A stretch of DNA of 64,000 nucleotides from Brienomyrus brachyistius (taxonomy: Eukaryota; Chordata; Actinopteri; Osteoglossiformes; Mormyridae). Position numbers and translations under genes: made by a program. The stretch covers positions 19,764,461-19,828,460 of the forward strand of contig NC_064548.1 of assembly GCF_023856365.1 (NCBI RefSeq), read 5' to 3'. The notes beneath the pieces are model-generated. The model searched no databases. It saw only the letters and a list, made by a program, of their open reading frames with translations, and was not told the origin of the DNA. Below, piece by piece: positions 47,201 through 60,578 of this stretch (position 1 is the stretch's first letter; each line of letters starts with the position of its first letter).

Positions 47201-50045
47201 TATTCTGGATAATTCAGATAAAGATTATTAGCGTTTGTGGGGGGTGTAATGGGACAGGTGAGCAGGGTGTGTGTTTGCAGGTTTGTGTGTATTTTTAATT
47301 ACATCTGGTTCTGTTTTTACTTGTGGATGAATATATTTCATTTTTACGCCTGTGAGTATATGTGTATCTGTGTTTCACTACATATATACATGCGTGTGTT
47401 TTATTTGTGAATATATGATTCAGTGTGTGTCTGTGTGTCACTGCATATGCCCATATGGATGTGTGTGTGAGTGTGTGAAAAGCAGGGGTCTATAATCAGG
47501 TGCAGACACACACTGGAGTTCCAGACAGATTCCAGATTATTCCGGGGTAATTCACTCTCAGTCTTACCACATTTTCAGGTGGGTGTTTCGATCAGGCCAC
47601 TCATTGCAAGTTTGGCAGAAGGTCCCTATGAATTGCAAAGACATACTGATGAATTAAACTTTAACCAATGGTGTTTTTGGACCACATGTAACCTCTGGAG
47701 TGTGATGTGATCTGAATAGATTGTTCAGTCGCTGTTTGTGGCAAAAAATGTTTAATTCTCCAAAGTCACCAGTATTCAACCATCGGTATAGAAGTGCATC
47801 ACCGGTACAGGCATCAAAGCAATATACAAAGGACAGGAATAGAATTTTCCAGAACACATCAGAAGACAATAAACTTCTTTACAGCACATCTGTGTGGTCT
47901 TACTTCCCATGTAACTTGGTGCTCACATCAGGCAGGTCCAAACCCATTCCTTAAGAACAATGAGATTATATTTTTGTGGGCTCCTACTGAGGGCACGACT
48001 TTCCTGACATTCTGTAAAATACAGCCCTACAAACGCAGGTAAATGCTTTTTTATTGTATTCCTTTTATGTCCCTATTCTGTGTCTATATAAGCGACTCAA
48101 CAGCCCATCAGAGTTTTGCTGCCCCCATGGAAGGCAAATCAAAATATTATGTGACTGCAGTAAATCAAAGCACAACACAAATGCTCGGGGGGGGGGGGGG
48201 GGGGGGGGAATCTATAAAAAGTTTAATGGGGAACTTCTCAGTGAATTAAGCTATTGAATTTTATTTATCTGAATGACAGCGGAGAGAAACAGCTGTGGTG
48301 AATGCTATCAAAGTACATTTTTAAAGGGAGTTCAATGGAAAACCAACAGCGGCAACAGCCCCGACTGTGAGAAGAGAGGAGGCATAGCTTAAGGTTTTAC
48401 CGCAGTAAGTCCTGGAACAATGTCGCCACCAGGAAATGATCTGTAGTGACAAAAGGGGGCTGCATCATGAGCTGACCACTCAAATGCATTAAATAAATGC
48501 TCCAACGTATCCCTTACAACCTACAGCCAACGTATCAATTGACACCAGAGTAGAGGCGCTAGTTTCCCAGGTTTCCCATAATGTCCCCGATCGCAGTCAC
48601 CTTCAAGGAAAATCGCTCAGAAGTTCATATCTCGCCAGCCAGAGGAAGGACAGTCTTCTGCAAACCCAGCAGGGCTCATACAGTGAAGCTAATCCTATAC
48701 GGTGCATGTGGAACATTTATGCTCGGTCACAGCGATTTTGGTGAGTCTCCAGGAAAGGTGTTAAGGCCAGATGGGTTCAACAGCAGCGCAGGTATCAGGC
48801 CAAGCCTGCCATTTACTTGGGAGAAAAAGCAGTTTATGTTTTAAATGATGCATTGCTTTCCCCGGGAGATCTGTGAAATCGAACCACCACTTCGAGGCTC
48901 TTAAATGACACGGGTGTGTGGGGATGAGTGGAAACACAGAGGTTAAGGGGAAGACTAGTGGGTCTGACTGAGAAGCGCTCAAATCAAACAGCAACACAGT
49001 GAGTGACAGTGGCAGTATAAAGCATGGATTAGCCAGTAATGTCCAGAATACATGGCCTCTGCCAGCCTATTTAACCCCCCCCCCCCCATCCCCCCTCAAT
49101 GTCGATAATTTAGCCAACTGTCCATTTCACACACAAAGGACCCAAACGAATTCAATACATGTCCAACAGAAACAGCGAACCCTGGAGTATCACCTCACAA
49201 TTTTACATGCAGACACTGCAGCCTGAATCCGCCATGAGTAAAAAAAAAATTAAAAAAAAAACCCTGAAAATAAATTTTGAAGAGAGTTCATCATTTCCTG
49301 GGGCTTTTCCCTGTGGCTCAGATGCTGAATTAGCAAGAAGCCCAATGCAGAGTTTCTAAGCCTTCCTGCTTCCATGCAGGCATTCCTGATGAAATCCTAC
49401 AGCAGAAAAACATAGATGTGTGACTGTTAAAGCCAGTGCGTTGTTAAAGAATTTTGTACAAATTAAGAAAAAATTAAAAGTTCTATAAAAAAATGAACTG
49501 AAACATTATCAGCAGTATGTGATGTGTTTTCGTTATACCAGACAAGTCATAAATTGAAAAAAATGTTTGCCAAATCTAAGGATTATACGGAAATCTCTTA
49601 AATAAAAACGTCTTCAATAATTATGTTTCTTTAAGAAGAGCAGCGTGCACATTTTTATCTATCTTTTGGTTCATGTTTTAAGTTGCTTCTTTGATGATTG
49701 CAGATGAGATGTGGCTGGATGCTGACTGGGGTCCGCAGTGGGAAATCCACGTATGGCAGAGAGTCCCAGCTGGCTCTTAAACACCACCCACAGCCCTGCC
49801 AAACACCTGCAGGATGCTGCTGCGCGATCTGCTGCGCGATCTGCTGCACGGGAAGGATTCACACGACACTGGCCTGCTGCGGCGTTGACTCCTGATCTCC
49901 TGATGCAGAGCTGCAACCAAGAACGCAATAAAGAATATTTAAGGAGCACATCTGCACTTTGTTGCCAGTGACGTGGATGAGGCCTGGTTCACTGGTCCAG
50001 AGAGGCCGCATTGAAGCCCAAGGGAGTTTATAGTCACTGAAAATA
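44241..50045. other. No gene recognised; G21 tract at 48187-48207
   Basis: Mostly unique sequence. The 143-codon frame at 45896-46327 and others are low-complexity. 47260-47470 is GT-rich. 48187-48207 is a run of twenty-one G, the longest homopolymer in the window. Confidence 0.45.
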
Positions 50046-50186
50046 TCGGGGGCTAAGTCAAGTTTACCAGGGGCTTGACTTGTTTTTTGAAGGAAAATAA
50101 TATCCACCGGAGCCAAAGTACTCGGGGCTCATCTTAGAATACTCAGAACTACAGCCCCGAGTGATTGGACCTGACGACGCCCATGC
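50046..50186. repeat. Unclassified interspersed repeat L, copy 2
   Basis: Matches 21260-21395: 'gggggctaagtcaagtttac', 'ggggcttgacttgttttt', 'cccgagtgattggacctgac'. Confidence 0.55.
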
Positions 50187-50253
50187 AAAGGCCTAACAAC
50201 AGACAGCCAGCCATCATATAATATACTCAGCTTACCCTCATCAGGTTCCCGAG

Positions 50254-50347
50254 CAGCAATACTCACAGCAATACTCACAGCAATACTCACAGCAATACTC
50301 ACAGCAATACTCACAGAAATACTCACAGCAATACTCACAGCAATAAG
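50254..50347. repeat. 12-bp minisatellite, about 8 copies
   Basis: Unit cagcaatactca, one copy with a c-to-a change. The multiple-of-three unit gives a fake minus-strand SIAV repeat protein. Confidence 0.88.
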
Positions 50348-51885
50348 ATATGGCTGGGGTCAGAAAAATTCTACCAAACGCCACCACCCCACCAACCACT
50401 TCCCACTCCCAGGGATGGTTTGGCCTTTTTCAGAGCCCTAAGCAAAATTTGAATTGCAGCCAGGAATTCGCCAGGGTTGGGGTGTGCGGACAATAAAATT
50501 TTCCGGGGGAGGGGATGGCTTCCAGGAGGCTCCAACAGTCCATATTCCCCGAAGGGGGGGGGCGGGCCTTTAGTGGCTGGACTCCTGAAAGCCTTCTCTT
50601 CCTCCCTACCCTCTATCTCCATAGCAAACGCATCTTCATGCACCATATTATGTCTCACGCTGGTTTCTAAATGACTCCAGGCAGACGGAGACCACACCAT
50701 GTTCAGCATTTCATAGCCCGCAGATGAGTCAGAGATTTCAGTAACACCATTTCTCAACCCTCTGAGAACATGGGAGTGGCAGCAATTGGGCAGTGGCCAA
50801 AAACAGGGGGATGCAGTGTCTCTCTCAGCTGGCGGGGGTGTAGTTCATGAATCTGCCTTCCCAAGACGTGAGACAGCAGATTAGCAGGGTGGGAAGCTGG
50901 TCCTTCCATTTGAGGAGACACCCTTTGTCTCAGCCTATGGTTGCATAAAAACTTGCACTGGTTCGAAGGCACATTGTCTTTTATGTCCATTATTGTCAAG
51001 TGTGCTGGGCTTCATAGATTGAATACTGGAGATTGTGAAAACACCAATCTAATGCATGCTTGAAAGGGAGCAGATGTAGACCATGCAGCTGGGGGGGTCC
51101 CAGTTGCGTTAATCTGGCTCATGCTCCCATTGATGTTCACCATACCTTCTCCCTCGCACCCCGAGCAGCTGGATAAGTGCTACATTAGCCCCAGCTGAAA
51201 TTTTCATGTTCAGTGCCCTCCATTACTGTTTCCGCAGGGGCCCTCAGCTGGCCGCCGCCGACAGCAGCGTGTCAGCGGCTAACAGAATTACGCGGTGGGC
51301 GTCGGCTCTCCAAGCCAGAGGACCTTCGTTGGGAAAGCTGTCTGCATCTGGCTGGTGATTACACAAGCACTGTGAAAGTCTGAGCCGGTAATCAGAATAT
51401 CCCCAAATGGTTCTGACTGAGAAAAAAAAAACAAATCTCATGACAAAGGAACATGAACAGCGAGCTAACTGGCAGCACACACCTCAGCATCTAACACCTA
51501 GCATGACCGCTAAATCCATGTCAGGAAGGACACATTGAGCTATTATGATTATGTAAGACTGATCATTCACTACAGAACGAGAACCCGGTGCTTAAGTGAA
51601 ATCCGGCCCCAGGTCCATTTGATGGAAATTTAAGTTTCCTAACCCAGCTCAAAGTGTTTCACGTAGCCTATTCTGCTTCCCAGCTTTGGTCTGCTTCTTT
51701 GTAATGAGGATGCCTTGCATCCAGTCTGCGATTTAGCCTTGAGTAGGTCGTTCGTGAGTGACACAGATAAAGCCCTAAGAGATTTCAGCTCAGGACTTGT
51801 CAACAATGACAAATTCAGCTTGAATTCTTTAGGGTCACCTGAAAACTACCACTGAAGCAGCAGCACCTGAAGGGCTATGTGCTAC
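50348..51885. other. No gene recognised
   Basis: Unique sequence; open frames on the minus strand (50371-50757) have random composition. Confidence 0.45.
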
Positions 51886-52140
51886 ATGCAGTTCATGATG
51901 ACGTTTTATGTGCAGTGCATGGTGACATTTTATGTGCAGTGCATGTTGGTGTTTTATGTGCAGTGCATGGTGATGTTTTATGTGCAGTGCATGGTGACAT
52001 TTTATGTGCAGTGCATGCTGATGTTTTATGTGCAGTGCATGGTGACGTTTTATGTGCAGTGCATGGTGATGTTTTATGTGCAGTGCATGGTGGAATTTTA
52101 TCTGCAGTGCATGCTGATGTTTTATGTGCAGTGCATGTTA
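51886..52140. repeat. 24-bp minisatellite, about 10.5 copies
   Basis: Unit gttttatgtgcagtgcatgg plus tgat; variants alternate (gtgac, gtgat, ctgat). The length is a multiple of three, so two overlapping frames stay open through it (105 and 113 codons); neither is credible. Confidence 0.9.
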
Positions 52141-53751
52141 AAATTTCGGGATCAATGCTCAGAGTTGATCTGGGAATCTCTAGTCAAAAAATAAAGGCCG
52201 TGATCAAAACAGCTCATTAAAGCTGCGCTGCTTTGGAGAGCCCCTGTCTTGGACAGGAATAAAATAGTGGATAAAGTGCTTCTGTTGGTTTGAGAATAGC
52301 CAGGCAGTCACGCACCCCAATAATAGGCCAAAAGCCGACATGGAATCCTTCTGCTAAACAGGCTGACTCAGCGACTCACCAGAAGATAAACAGTTTACAC
52401 CACTCCAGCCAGTTTTGCCCACCTTGTTACACTGGCCTCACATTATATACTACGGTAATAACCTGGTATTGGGCCCACAGGGGGTCCAGGACTTGAGTGA
52501 CGGTCATGCCTTTAACTCAGGGAGCCTATCAAGTGAGCACTTTCTCTGAGGGGCCACAGCTGCGGAGGACATTAGCTACCTTACGCTGGGTATCAGCTTT
52601 CCTGACTGCAACTGAGACCCTCAGGTGGTGAAAGTCTTACCCAGAACATTCCTCTTGTGGTTGCCTCTAAAAATCAAGTACATTACATTTGCAATACCGA
52701 CTATTGTGACAAATGCTGAGAAATAGGCCTATTTAATGCAAATCACCATGGCAACAATAAAAAAAGCACCTGACACACCTCTAATGTTCTCAAATGCTCC
52801 CTCATCCAGGCTTCACATCTGCCTTCAACGGGCTCCACCCCAGACATCTCAGGCTCACTAAACTGCTGTCCCAGTGCTTTGAAACACCATCAATCATAGG
52901 TGAGGAACACTGTGATCAAGGGCTTTGAATTATAGGCAAAATACATGGTGCACGGTGGCAGTAACACACTACAAATCAAATTTATGGATATTATTAAGCT
53001 CAAAAGTATCCAGTCAGTGTGAAATGTTTCCTGAACAATACATCACATGCATATAGCCCAGGTACATTAGAGAGCCCAGATTAATAGTGAGGACAGTATG
53101 AGTGAGCGCTGTAATCCTAACAGCTCACCCACCTCCAGCTAACTCACAGTTAGTCCTGATTGTCCTTTAATCATCACCGTCACACACTGGGAATTCCACT
53201 CTGGAAATCAATGCTACTCAGCTCTCCCCTGTTCTCCAAACCAGCTGCTTAAGAAACCATGTAGATATGGGCCTTTCATCTTCCCAAGTGTTGGCCCAAG
53301 TGTTGAATTGAGGGGATTTTCTCCTATGCTAAGAAGCAGGGTCCCTCATGTGGAAATTTTTTATAGAATTTTATGGTCTATTCCCTCAACAAATACACTA
53401 CAGGGCTTTATCTGAATGCCTGAATGTTTGCTGGGATGACTCTATGGAGACATCTGTGGCAATTTCATGATGGATCACATGATCACCATGCGTAGCAGAC
53501 CTTTCTACTGACGGATGGGGATTTTTTTTTACGCTTCATCTTCTCCCCTGGATCTGTTTATCCGGGTAGGACAGCTGTGAACTGTCGCGCCTTTGTAGCG
53601 CTTTGAGACACGGAGCTGAAGGTTGCTAATGTTAATGGTGAAGGTGTGCGCCGTGCGTAGCTGTCAACGCTGGGTTCAGGAAGAGCCGTGAAGGAAATCC
53701 AGGACTGTCACTTCCAGGTTATTTACTCCTATCTATGAATGGATTTGTGAC
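52141..53751. other. No gene recognised
   Basis: Unique DNA without coding or repeat signal that I can identify. Confidence 0.45.
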
Positions 53752-53900
53752 ATGGATTCACGGAAAACCAAAACTAGGAAAGTAAAGTGTAAGTGGAGCA
53801 TGCAGAGAGCCTCAGGTGTGGATTCTGTGGATCTGAACAAGCTGCTCCAGCGAACCTCTGCAGATGGAGATGGGGCCCCTTTCGGCGCAAACCTGGAAGT
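53752..53900 (+). CDS. Possible first coding exon (unidentified)
   Basis: ATG in fair context (gtgacATGG) opens MDSRKTKTRKVKCKW, then SGVDSVDLNKLLQRTSADGDG and reaches a donor-like gaa|gtaaga at 53901. Basic start and acidic middle look protein-like, and the upstream 200 bp is GC-richer (gtcgcgcctttgtagcgc). No partner exon was found within the window, so this may be an alternative first exon of a distant gene or chance. Confidence 0.22.
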
Positions 53901-55171
53901 AAGAACGGAACAAACTAAAAATCCCTTCATATTTCCCTGTGTTTAGTGCTTTATTGATTTCATATATTTCTGCTCCATAAGCATATAGATATTTTCCAGG
54001 CCAAAGCAGATCCATGGAGCACATGAGCAGAACATCGCTTCTCCTTTATGGTTCTACCTAAAAGGCTCTTGTGCTCTATGCACTTTGCAACCAGCCAAGA
54101 TGAACGTGACCCTAATTTTAAGACACGTAGTTTGCATTTTCTACACACGTGTACTTTTAGTTTCCTGTGTATCTACTGAGCACTGACACAGTGTTCAGGT
54201 GCAACAATAAACAAACCCAGGATCAGCACCAAAGGTGGTGCAAGACTGTCATTATCTCGTAAAAAACACACCCAGACAATTAAATAACAGGAAAATCTAA
54301 AGCATGCAGAACAGTGAATAAAATAGTCCGTAGTGAGACTCCGTCTTGTATTGTGTGTTTAAATATAAGATAAATGCATTCTACTTTCAGTCTGGACTTT
54401 GTGATCATTCGGATACTAAGTGTTCCTCCAGCTTTGTCTAATAGCTTAGTGTAGATCATTAATAATTTGCTGTGAAAGCTGTGGTGAAAAATGAAAGGAA
54501 TGAAATACCACTCAGCCAATGGAAGACTGTTCCTCTGTCTGTTTAGCTGATACAATGGAAATGTGTCACACTACAGCTTTTCAGCCGCGCCACAGCAAGT
54601 TATTGACCAAAATAGTTTACTGCCAATTAACTTTTGAGTGTGGCTGAGCAAACATCTGCTGAAATGGAAAGTGTCAACGCTTTCAGGTGGAGGGCAGTCA
54701 ACCAACACATTTTCTTTTGGATGAACAGACCAACCAGAGTGTTTAACCCTAAACATAGAAGGCTGCTTAAAAGCATGAATACTGGCTGAATACTGGCAGT
54801 TTTAATCAATGAAGTTGGGCTAATATTCCACAATAAAAATATACCCTAGATATTGCACATTTTTCATGGCAAGATATACAAAATAACAGGGATTATTCAG
54901 CATGCCATTGAACCCAAGTTTAACTGATGCATTTTAAAGTAATAATCAAAAGGAAACATATAGAGGGAGAAGGAGTTTGTAACATTCTTTTAATTTCCAT
55001 ACTGCAGCATTCCATACCGCGTTTTTGTAATACTACAGTGATTTAATAGACCTCAAAGAATAATCTCGACTAGCTGGTAATTATGTATGTTGTATTTATA
55101 AAAGACAAAAAAAATAAATAGCAGCTATTTTTATTTTAGTATGGTGTAAACTCAAACAGTGTAGTGTAAAC
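53901..55171. other. No gene recognised
   Basis: AT-rich intergenic DNA. Confidence 0.45.
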
Positions 55172-55184
55172 AAAACAACAATCC

Positions 55185-55610
55185 GTCCGTCCGTCCATCC
55201 ATCCATCCATCCATCCATCCATCCATCCATCCATCCATCCATCCATCCATCCATCCATCCATCCGTCTTCCAAGCCGCTCATACTACTGGGTGACGGGGG
55301 ATCCGGAGCCTATCCCAGAAGCAACGGGCACGAGGCAGGGAACAACCCAGGATGGGGGGCCAGCCCATCGCAGGGCACACTCACACACCATTCACTCACG
55401 CATGCACTCCTATGGGCAATTTAGCAACTCCAATTAGCCTCAGCATGTTTTGGGACTGTGGGGGGAAACCAGAGTACCTGGAGGAAACCCCACGACGACA
55501 TGGGGAGAACATGCAAACTCCACACACATGTGACCCAGGCGGAGACTCGAACCCGGGTCCCAGAGATGTGAGGCAACAGTGCTAAACACTGCACCACCAT
55601 GCCGCCCCCT
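55185..55610 (-). mobile_element. tRNA-derived SINE (family 1), full length
   Basis: Target duplication aaaacaacaatcc (55172-55184) and aaaacaagaatcc (55611-55623), one mismatch. The minus strand has A box tggtgcagtgt and B box ggttcgagtct, then the body shared with 17068-17425 and a long (GGAT)n tail, seen as (CATC)n at 55185-55264. High identity to the other copy suggests recent activity. Confidence 0.85.
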
Positions 55611-55623
55611 AAAACAAGAATCC

Positions 55624-56557
55624 AGCAATCTAAATAAATTTGAATTTCCTCTACAACATTTTCATATTTTGAGTCGTAACATTGCAAGAAAATCATCAAG
55701 TGAGTCTTCATCATATGAGAATGCCCTCATGAGTGAATCCCAAGCCCAGACTAATTTACATCAGCACCACCCTTGTACCTGCAGTATACTGTAGATAAAT
55801 AGTTTGTCAAAGAGCACTTCTTTCTCTGTGAATGGGCTGTTGTGCTAACCAGGGTCAATACAAGACACCTGTTGGGCCAGGCAGCGTTGCCATGACAGCC
55901 ACATCAAAGGCTTGGTCTCCAAGTGCATAGCCTTGTGATTCCCGATACCGGCCGTTTTCTATGGTTCCTGCCGAAGCTTTAATAACTCACCTTGTATGTA
56001 GGTTTATCTGCCTGTGAGTGCAAAAACAGCCAAGCTGTAATGACAAGTTCTAAACCCTGTCGTGCCAAGTGCAGGAGGGTTGTCAGCTCCATTAAGAGAA
56101 GTTCCCCTTCTATGAATTGTGGTGAAATTGCTTTTCATAATGTCTCACTAGAAGCCCCCCCAGGTCAGCTTGAGCAGGCATTGCGGGAAACCCCTAATTA
56201 CTATTCATGACAGGGCTACATTAGCATTGAGTTAACCTTTCGGAAACACACAGGTGTTGGGGGATGGGTCATATTGCAGTTGGCTCCATTTTTTGCTCTT
56301 TCAGTCAATCCCTTCTAATTCCACCACCTTTCCTGACCCTCCCTGTCCCCTGGTTGTCACTGCACGCCTTTTACCCTCCTGAGACCCAGCTGATCATAAA
56401 CTTCCACCTCCCGCTGCCCCTCCGCCTCAGAAGAGTGTACCTCCTCCTCCTTAACCCTGACCCGTAACCATACTGTAAGTACTTCATGAAGAAATTGACT
56501 CCAAGGTTAAAACCCTGGCATCCTCCTCGACCAGTAGAATGATCGCTTTCTCTGCTA
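55624..56557. promoter_or_regulatory. Gene-free block with candidate conserved element at 56010-56215
   Basis: 56010-56215 is unique, even in composition and rich in TAATGAC, CATTAAG, CTAATTACTATTCATG motifs. Inferred regulatory potential only. Confidence 0.22.
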
Positions 56558-56565
56558 TGTAGATC

Positions 56566-56766
56566 AACGGTGGGCAATCTTGTCCGCAAAGGGCTGCTAT
56601 GTATATGGGTTTTCGCTGCAACTCCCTAATTAGATTACTAATTAGGGAATTAGAGGACTGATTGGCTGAAGAGTCCTCCCACCTGGGTTTGAACAGCTGA
56701 CCTAAAGGTTATCCCAAAGACCTGCATACGCACTGGCCCTTTGCGGATAAGACTGGCCACCCCTGT
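56566..56766. mobile_element. hAT-type MITE (family C)
   Basis: 201 bp. Left ggtgggcaatcttgtccgca and right, complemented, ggtggccagtcttatccgca are inverted. An 8-bp duplication tgtagatc (56558-56565) / tgtagatg (56767-56774) fits hAT integration. An internal palindrome ctaattag...ctaattag is present. Confidence 0.78.
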
Positions 56767-56774
56767 TGTAGATG

Positions 56775-58158
56775 CAGGGAGTACTCATGGTCTATTCATG
56801 CATAATTCAGAGCCGCTGTATTCACATTTATGGTGTGTTCAATTATCTCTCGGAACTCGGAAATTCTGAGGTGAGTGACATCTCCACATCTCGGAACAAA
56901 CATGGCTGCCTCCATGAACACGCTGTTATGTGTTGTTGCTTTATATTTTAGCAGTTTTGGAGTGAGATTCTTTTTCCCAAGAGACATACAAGCAAGAAAC
57001 ACAGACTAGTCAAACAACATTAAAAACTTTTAAAAATATTTTAGTACATTCATAACGAAATTCTTTTTTCGAGAGGCAAACAAACTACAAACAAACAAAA
57101 GACACTAACAAGTCTGCTAAAAATCTAATATCACATGCTGGGATACTGTTTACGGTCATGATATGGTATTCTCTAAATCGAACACGTGCAATTACATTTA
57201 TAACTATTAATATATTTAACAAAATAAACATTTTTAGATATTTATAAAATAGAATTACTGTTGAGTGTGTAAGCCGCCATGTTGAAATGACGTCACAGGG
57301 GAAACTCGGACAACGATATTCTGTCCAACATCAACGTCATAAAAGAGCCATGTTTCTGACAGGAAGTGACTTTTTTCGTGACGTTTTCATCTGAGTTCTG
57401 ACTTGGAGAGAGATAATCGAACGCAGGATTACTCTGGGCCGAGAAAGGGCGTGGCCAGGGAAGCCAGACATTGTAGCTTAAACTTAGTCCAACCCTCCTA
57501 AATTTCAACCAATCAGAGAGTGCTGCAATGTGACTGATGTGTGGGTGCTGGGCAACAGTAGCAGATACCAAATATTGTCCCTGCTGGACCTGAGATGACT
57601 TAATCGTGGCTGGAAAGCTCAGGGTGATTTGAAGGAAGCTCGTGGCAGACCTGTTAACGCCACACGCCAGGTCGCTTTGCCAAATTCCAAGTTCTTTTCC
57701 AGGCCTCTGCCAATCACTGGCGTGCTGCTCGTCTCCCACTAGGAGTCACACGTCTGATTATGTTTTCATATCTTTTCCATCACTGTGGTGACGTTCCGTG
57801 AGCCCTGGTTCGTGGACTGTCTCACACGTGACCGTGCACAGAAGTGTCAGCATGTGGTGAGCAGGATGGACACCGCAGTAAATCCACCATGAGCAGCCCA
57901 GCCGTGGGCGGGAACACAATGCAAAATCAGCTCAGATTTATTTCTGAGCAGCCTTTTACACTGTGGCCCACAAAGTAAACACACATTCCTGCCTTGTGTA
58001 GGCTCTGATTTCCAGACCACTGTTTCCAAACCTCCCACTCACTCCCAGCTGCTCTACATATTTGTCCTGCTTCACCACCTGACAGACTGGTTGCACCAAT
58101 CAGCTTAATTGTTATCCACAAAATGACCCGAATCAGGTATGCCGAGTGTGAAATATGC
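56775..58158. other. No gene recognised
   Basis: The 148-codon minus-strand frame at 57293-57739 has no motif, no Kozak-like start and no splice context. Confidence 0.45.
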
Positions 58159-58350
58159 ATTTACATATTTAGCAGACACCTTTATCCAAAGTGACATATG
58201 TTTGAGAAAGCCGGATCGGACATCCGGGGGTTAAGCAGCTGGGGGTTAAGGGCCTTGCTAAAGAGCCCAACAGGGACAACACTCTTTCAACCATGGGACT
58301 TGAACTGGTGACATTCTGGTGCAGCATCCTCATGTGCTCAGCCACACACC
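58159..58350 (-). mobile_element. tRNA-derived SINE (second family), - strand
   Basis: The + strand reads 'catttacatatttagcagac', 'acctttatccaaagtgac', 'gggggttaagggccttgct', 'agagcccaacagggacaa': the reversed fish SINE tail and body. On the minus strand the B-box-like agttcaagtcc follows an A-box-like region. Related to 7385-7618. Confidence 0.65.
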
Positions 58351-58963
58351 ATTCCCCCACCAAATACTAAATATATGAAATGGCTGGGGCGATCAGGAAG
58401 GGTTTGGGGAGCTGCTGATGTAGAAAAATGGGCCGCAGTGAAACAATGGGCGCAGTGAAAGAAGACTCAACAACCTATTTTATTGCTAATAGGCACAAGT
58501 CACAATTTTAAAGCAGAATGTACTATATGTACACATTTTATGTCATGCTGACTGCATAACTGCAAACTGCAATGAAAACACAGGCCTGTAGAGGGCAGAT
58601 GATCGATGGTCAAGTGGATGGGTCCTCATGCCATTATTTACTTTTTACGCCACAACTTGACTGCGCCAGTAGAGCTGTCAATTGTCTGTCATTGGCCATC
58701 AGTCCCCTGATTCCATGCTGACTCCCCCTCGGCTCTGGGAGGCACATGTCATCCCTGGCTCTCAGTCCCTACATGCTGCACTCTGTCCCCCTCCGCGGCT
58801 CGTTTCAATGCCAGGCTGTCTGGGGCACAGGTCCAGGCCTTGCAGGAGCACCAGGAGTCCCAAAGGGGGCAGTGCAGAGGCCTTCCACTGTAGGGCAGTT
58901 TTAATCAACAGTAGCAACTATGCTACTTAACACTGGCCTCAGGTGCAAATGCCAATCAGAAAA

Positions 58964-59022
58964 TACACACACGCGCGCGCACCCACACACACACGCACAC
59001 ACACGCGCGCGCACGCACACAC

Positions 59023-59058
<36 letters not shown>

Positions 59059-59059
59059 G
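58964..59059. repeat. Long (CA/CG)n tract, Z-DNA-prone
   Basis: About 95 bp of almost uninterrupted alternating purine-pyrimidine, with gcgcgcgc blocks inside CA repeats. Such tracts adopt left-handed DNA under supercoiling. Confidence 0.85.
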
Positions 59060-60545
59060 ACCAGTGGAGATATGATCGCTTCATTGTGGAAGTTGAACTG
59101 GTGATTTTCTAGACACCAGCTCAGACTCGTAACCAGGCACGGACCAGCAAAGGGAAGCACTGGGAGATTTCTCAGCGGCCTGGCCGTACAGAGCAGCAAA
59201 CCCCAATATACGACGTTTTACTGCAAAATGTGCACATGGTGCCTCTATAATATGCAAAGCACCGTGTACAGTTTAGCTAAATTGCTAATTAATGAGCGGG
59301 TTATAAACAATTTTCACGTTAAATCCATCTCAGTTCTGTGACATTATTACTACTGTTATTGATTTTGGTACATCCCCCCCCTCGCTGCCTGGCAAATTTC
59401 ATCGTGCTCCCCCCCCGAACTCCCGAGCCTCCCAGTCTGGCTCTGCTTGTCACCTGCGGGGCCACACACTGCCCCCCATAATTCCTCAATGATGGAAACA
59501 TAAAAACACATTAAAAAAAACAAGCCATGTAACATTCCCATATATATAACAAAGTACCTACTGCCCCATTTTGTACAAAAGAACACTCAAGTATTCCACA
59601 CACAAACACCGCTGTCATGTGTCGCCTCAAGCTCACCAACCTTAAAACAGTGCCTTTGCTTTGACACACTGACACAAATCCCTTTCACAGGAATTCCGGA
59701 ATGTTTGCCATTCATTTTAATGGATAGCCTTAGTATAATATTATAGCCAGTGGGCATTTCCATTCCGCATTGGTTCCAATGTGAAATATTTCTTATTGAA
59801 ATGTGAGTGTACATTAACTGTGATGCATAATTAACCCTTCAGATCTCCTATAGTGGTTGGGTATATTGCTTCTCTTCCATTATTTATACCATTATGCAGA
59901 GAATCTGAGCCAGAATTCAAAACCGGGAGGACATGCAAAATAGAAGCTGTCATCCTGCTTGAGAGGGGCTACGTCCCCACTTACCCTCCCGCGATATGTA
60001 CAGAATGGTCCACAGCATGGACCAGGCTGACTGAGAACCTCCCTGAGTGAGGAAGAGTGCATTCGGCCTGCCTGTCCCCCGGCTGGACAGATGAGGATGA
60101 AGCATTCGAGCTGAGAGCTGTGTCAGCAGATTTGCATAGAAGTGGCTGCCCATCAAACATGGTACTGCAGCATGAAATAATCAAACTCGGAGGTCATAGA
60201 CCACAGAAGCGGGAAGAATGCAGAGACGAACAAAGAAAATATCACCTGCAAATGTTTTAATGCAAGACAAATTAAACTTTAAAAAAGCCTGAATTATATC
60301 CATTTTTATGTTATATGAGTTTTTCCAACACAAAACGGAGAAAGGGACTCGACCGATTGTATGACCTGTAGTTAATTTGTGCCAGGGGTCTCTGGCTCAG
60401 AGCAGAAGTTGAATTAAACTTTGGAATAAATGCAAATTGCACTAAAGAATTGTGGATTTATAAAATCAGATAAACATCCACTTTTCAGCCAGTAAAATAG
60501 GTGAGGTTACACACCAGGTTTGTACAGCAAAATAATTAAAAGAAA
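59060..60545. other. No gene recognised
   Basis: Unique AT-rich DNA; C runs at 59376-59382 and 59411-59416. Confidence 0.45.
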
Positions 60546-60578
60546 ATGTTGAAAAGAGTCTTTTTTTGTGTGCGTTGG

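Noticed and set aside
50129..50338. SIAV-repeat protein on the minus strand
   Set aside because: Translation of the 12-bp array only.
51877..52220. Two overlapping repeat-protein frames (105 and 113 codons)
   Set aside because: Product of a 24-bp minisatellite; no start context, domain or flanking gene.
57293..57739. 148-codon minus-strand frame
   Set aside because: No recognisable domain, poor start context, no repeats or conservation cue.
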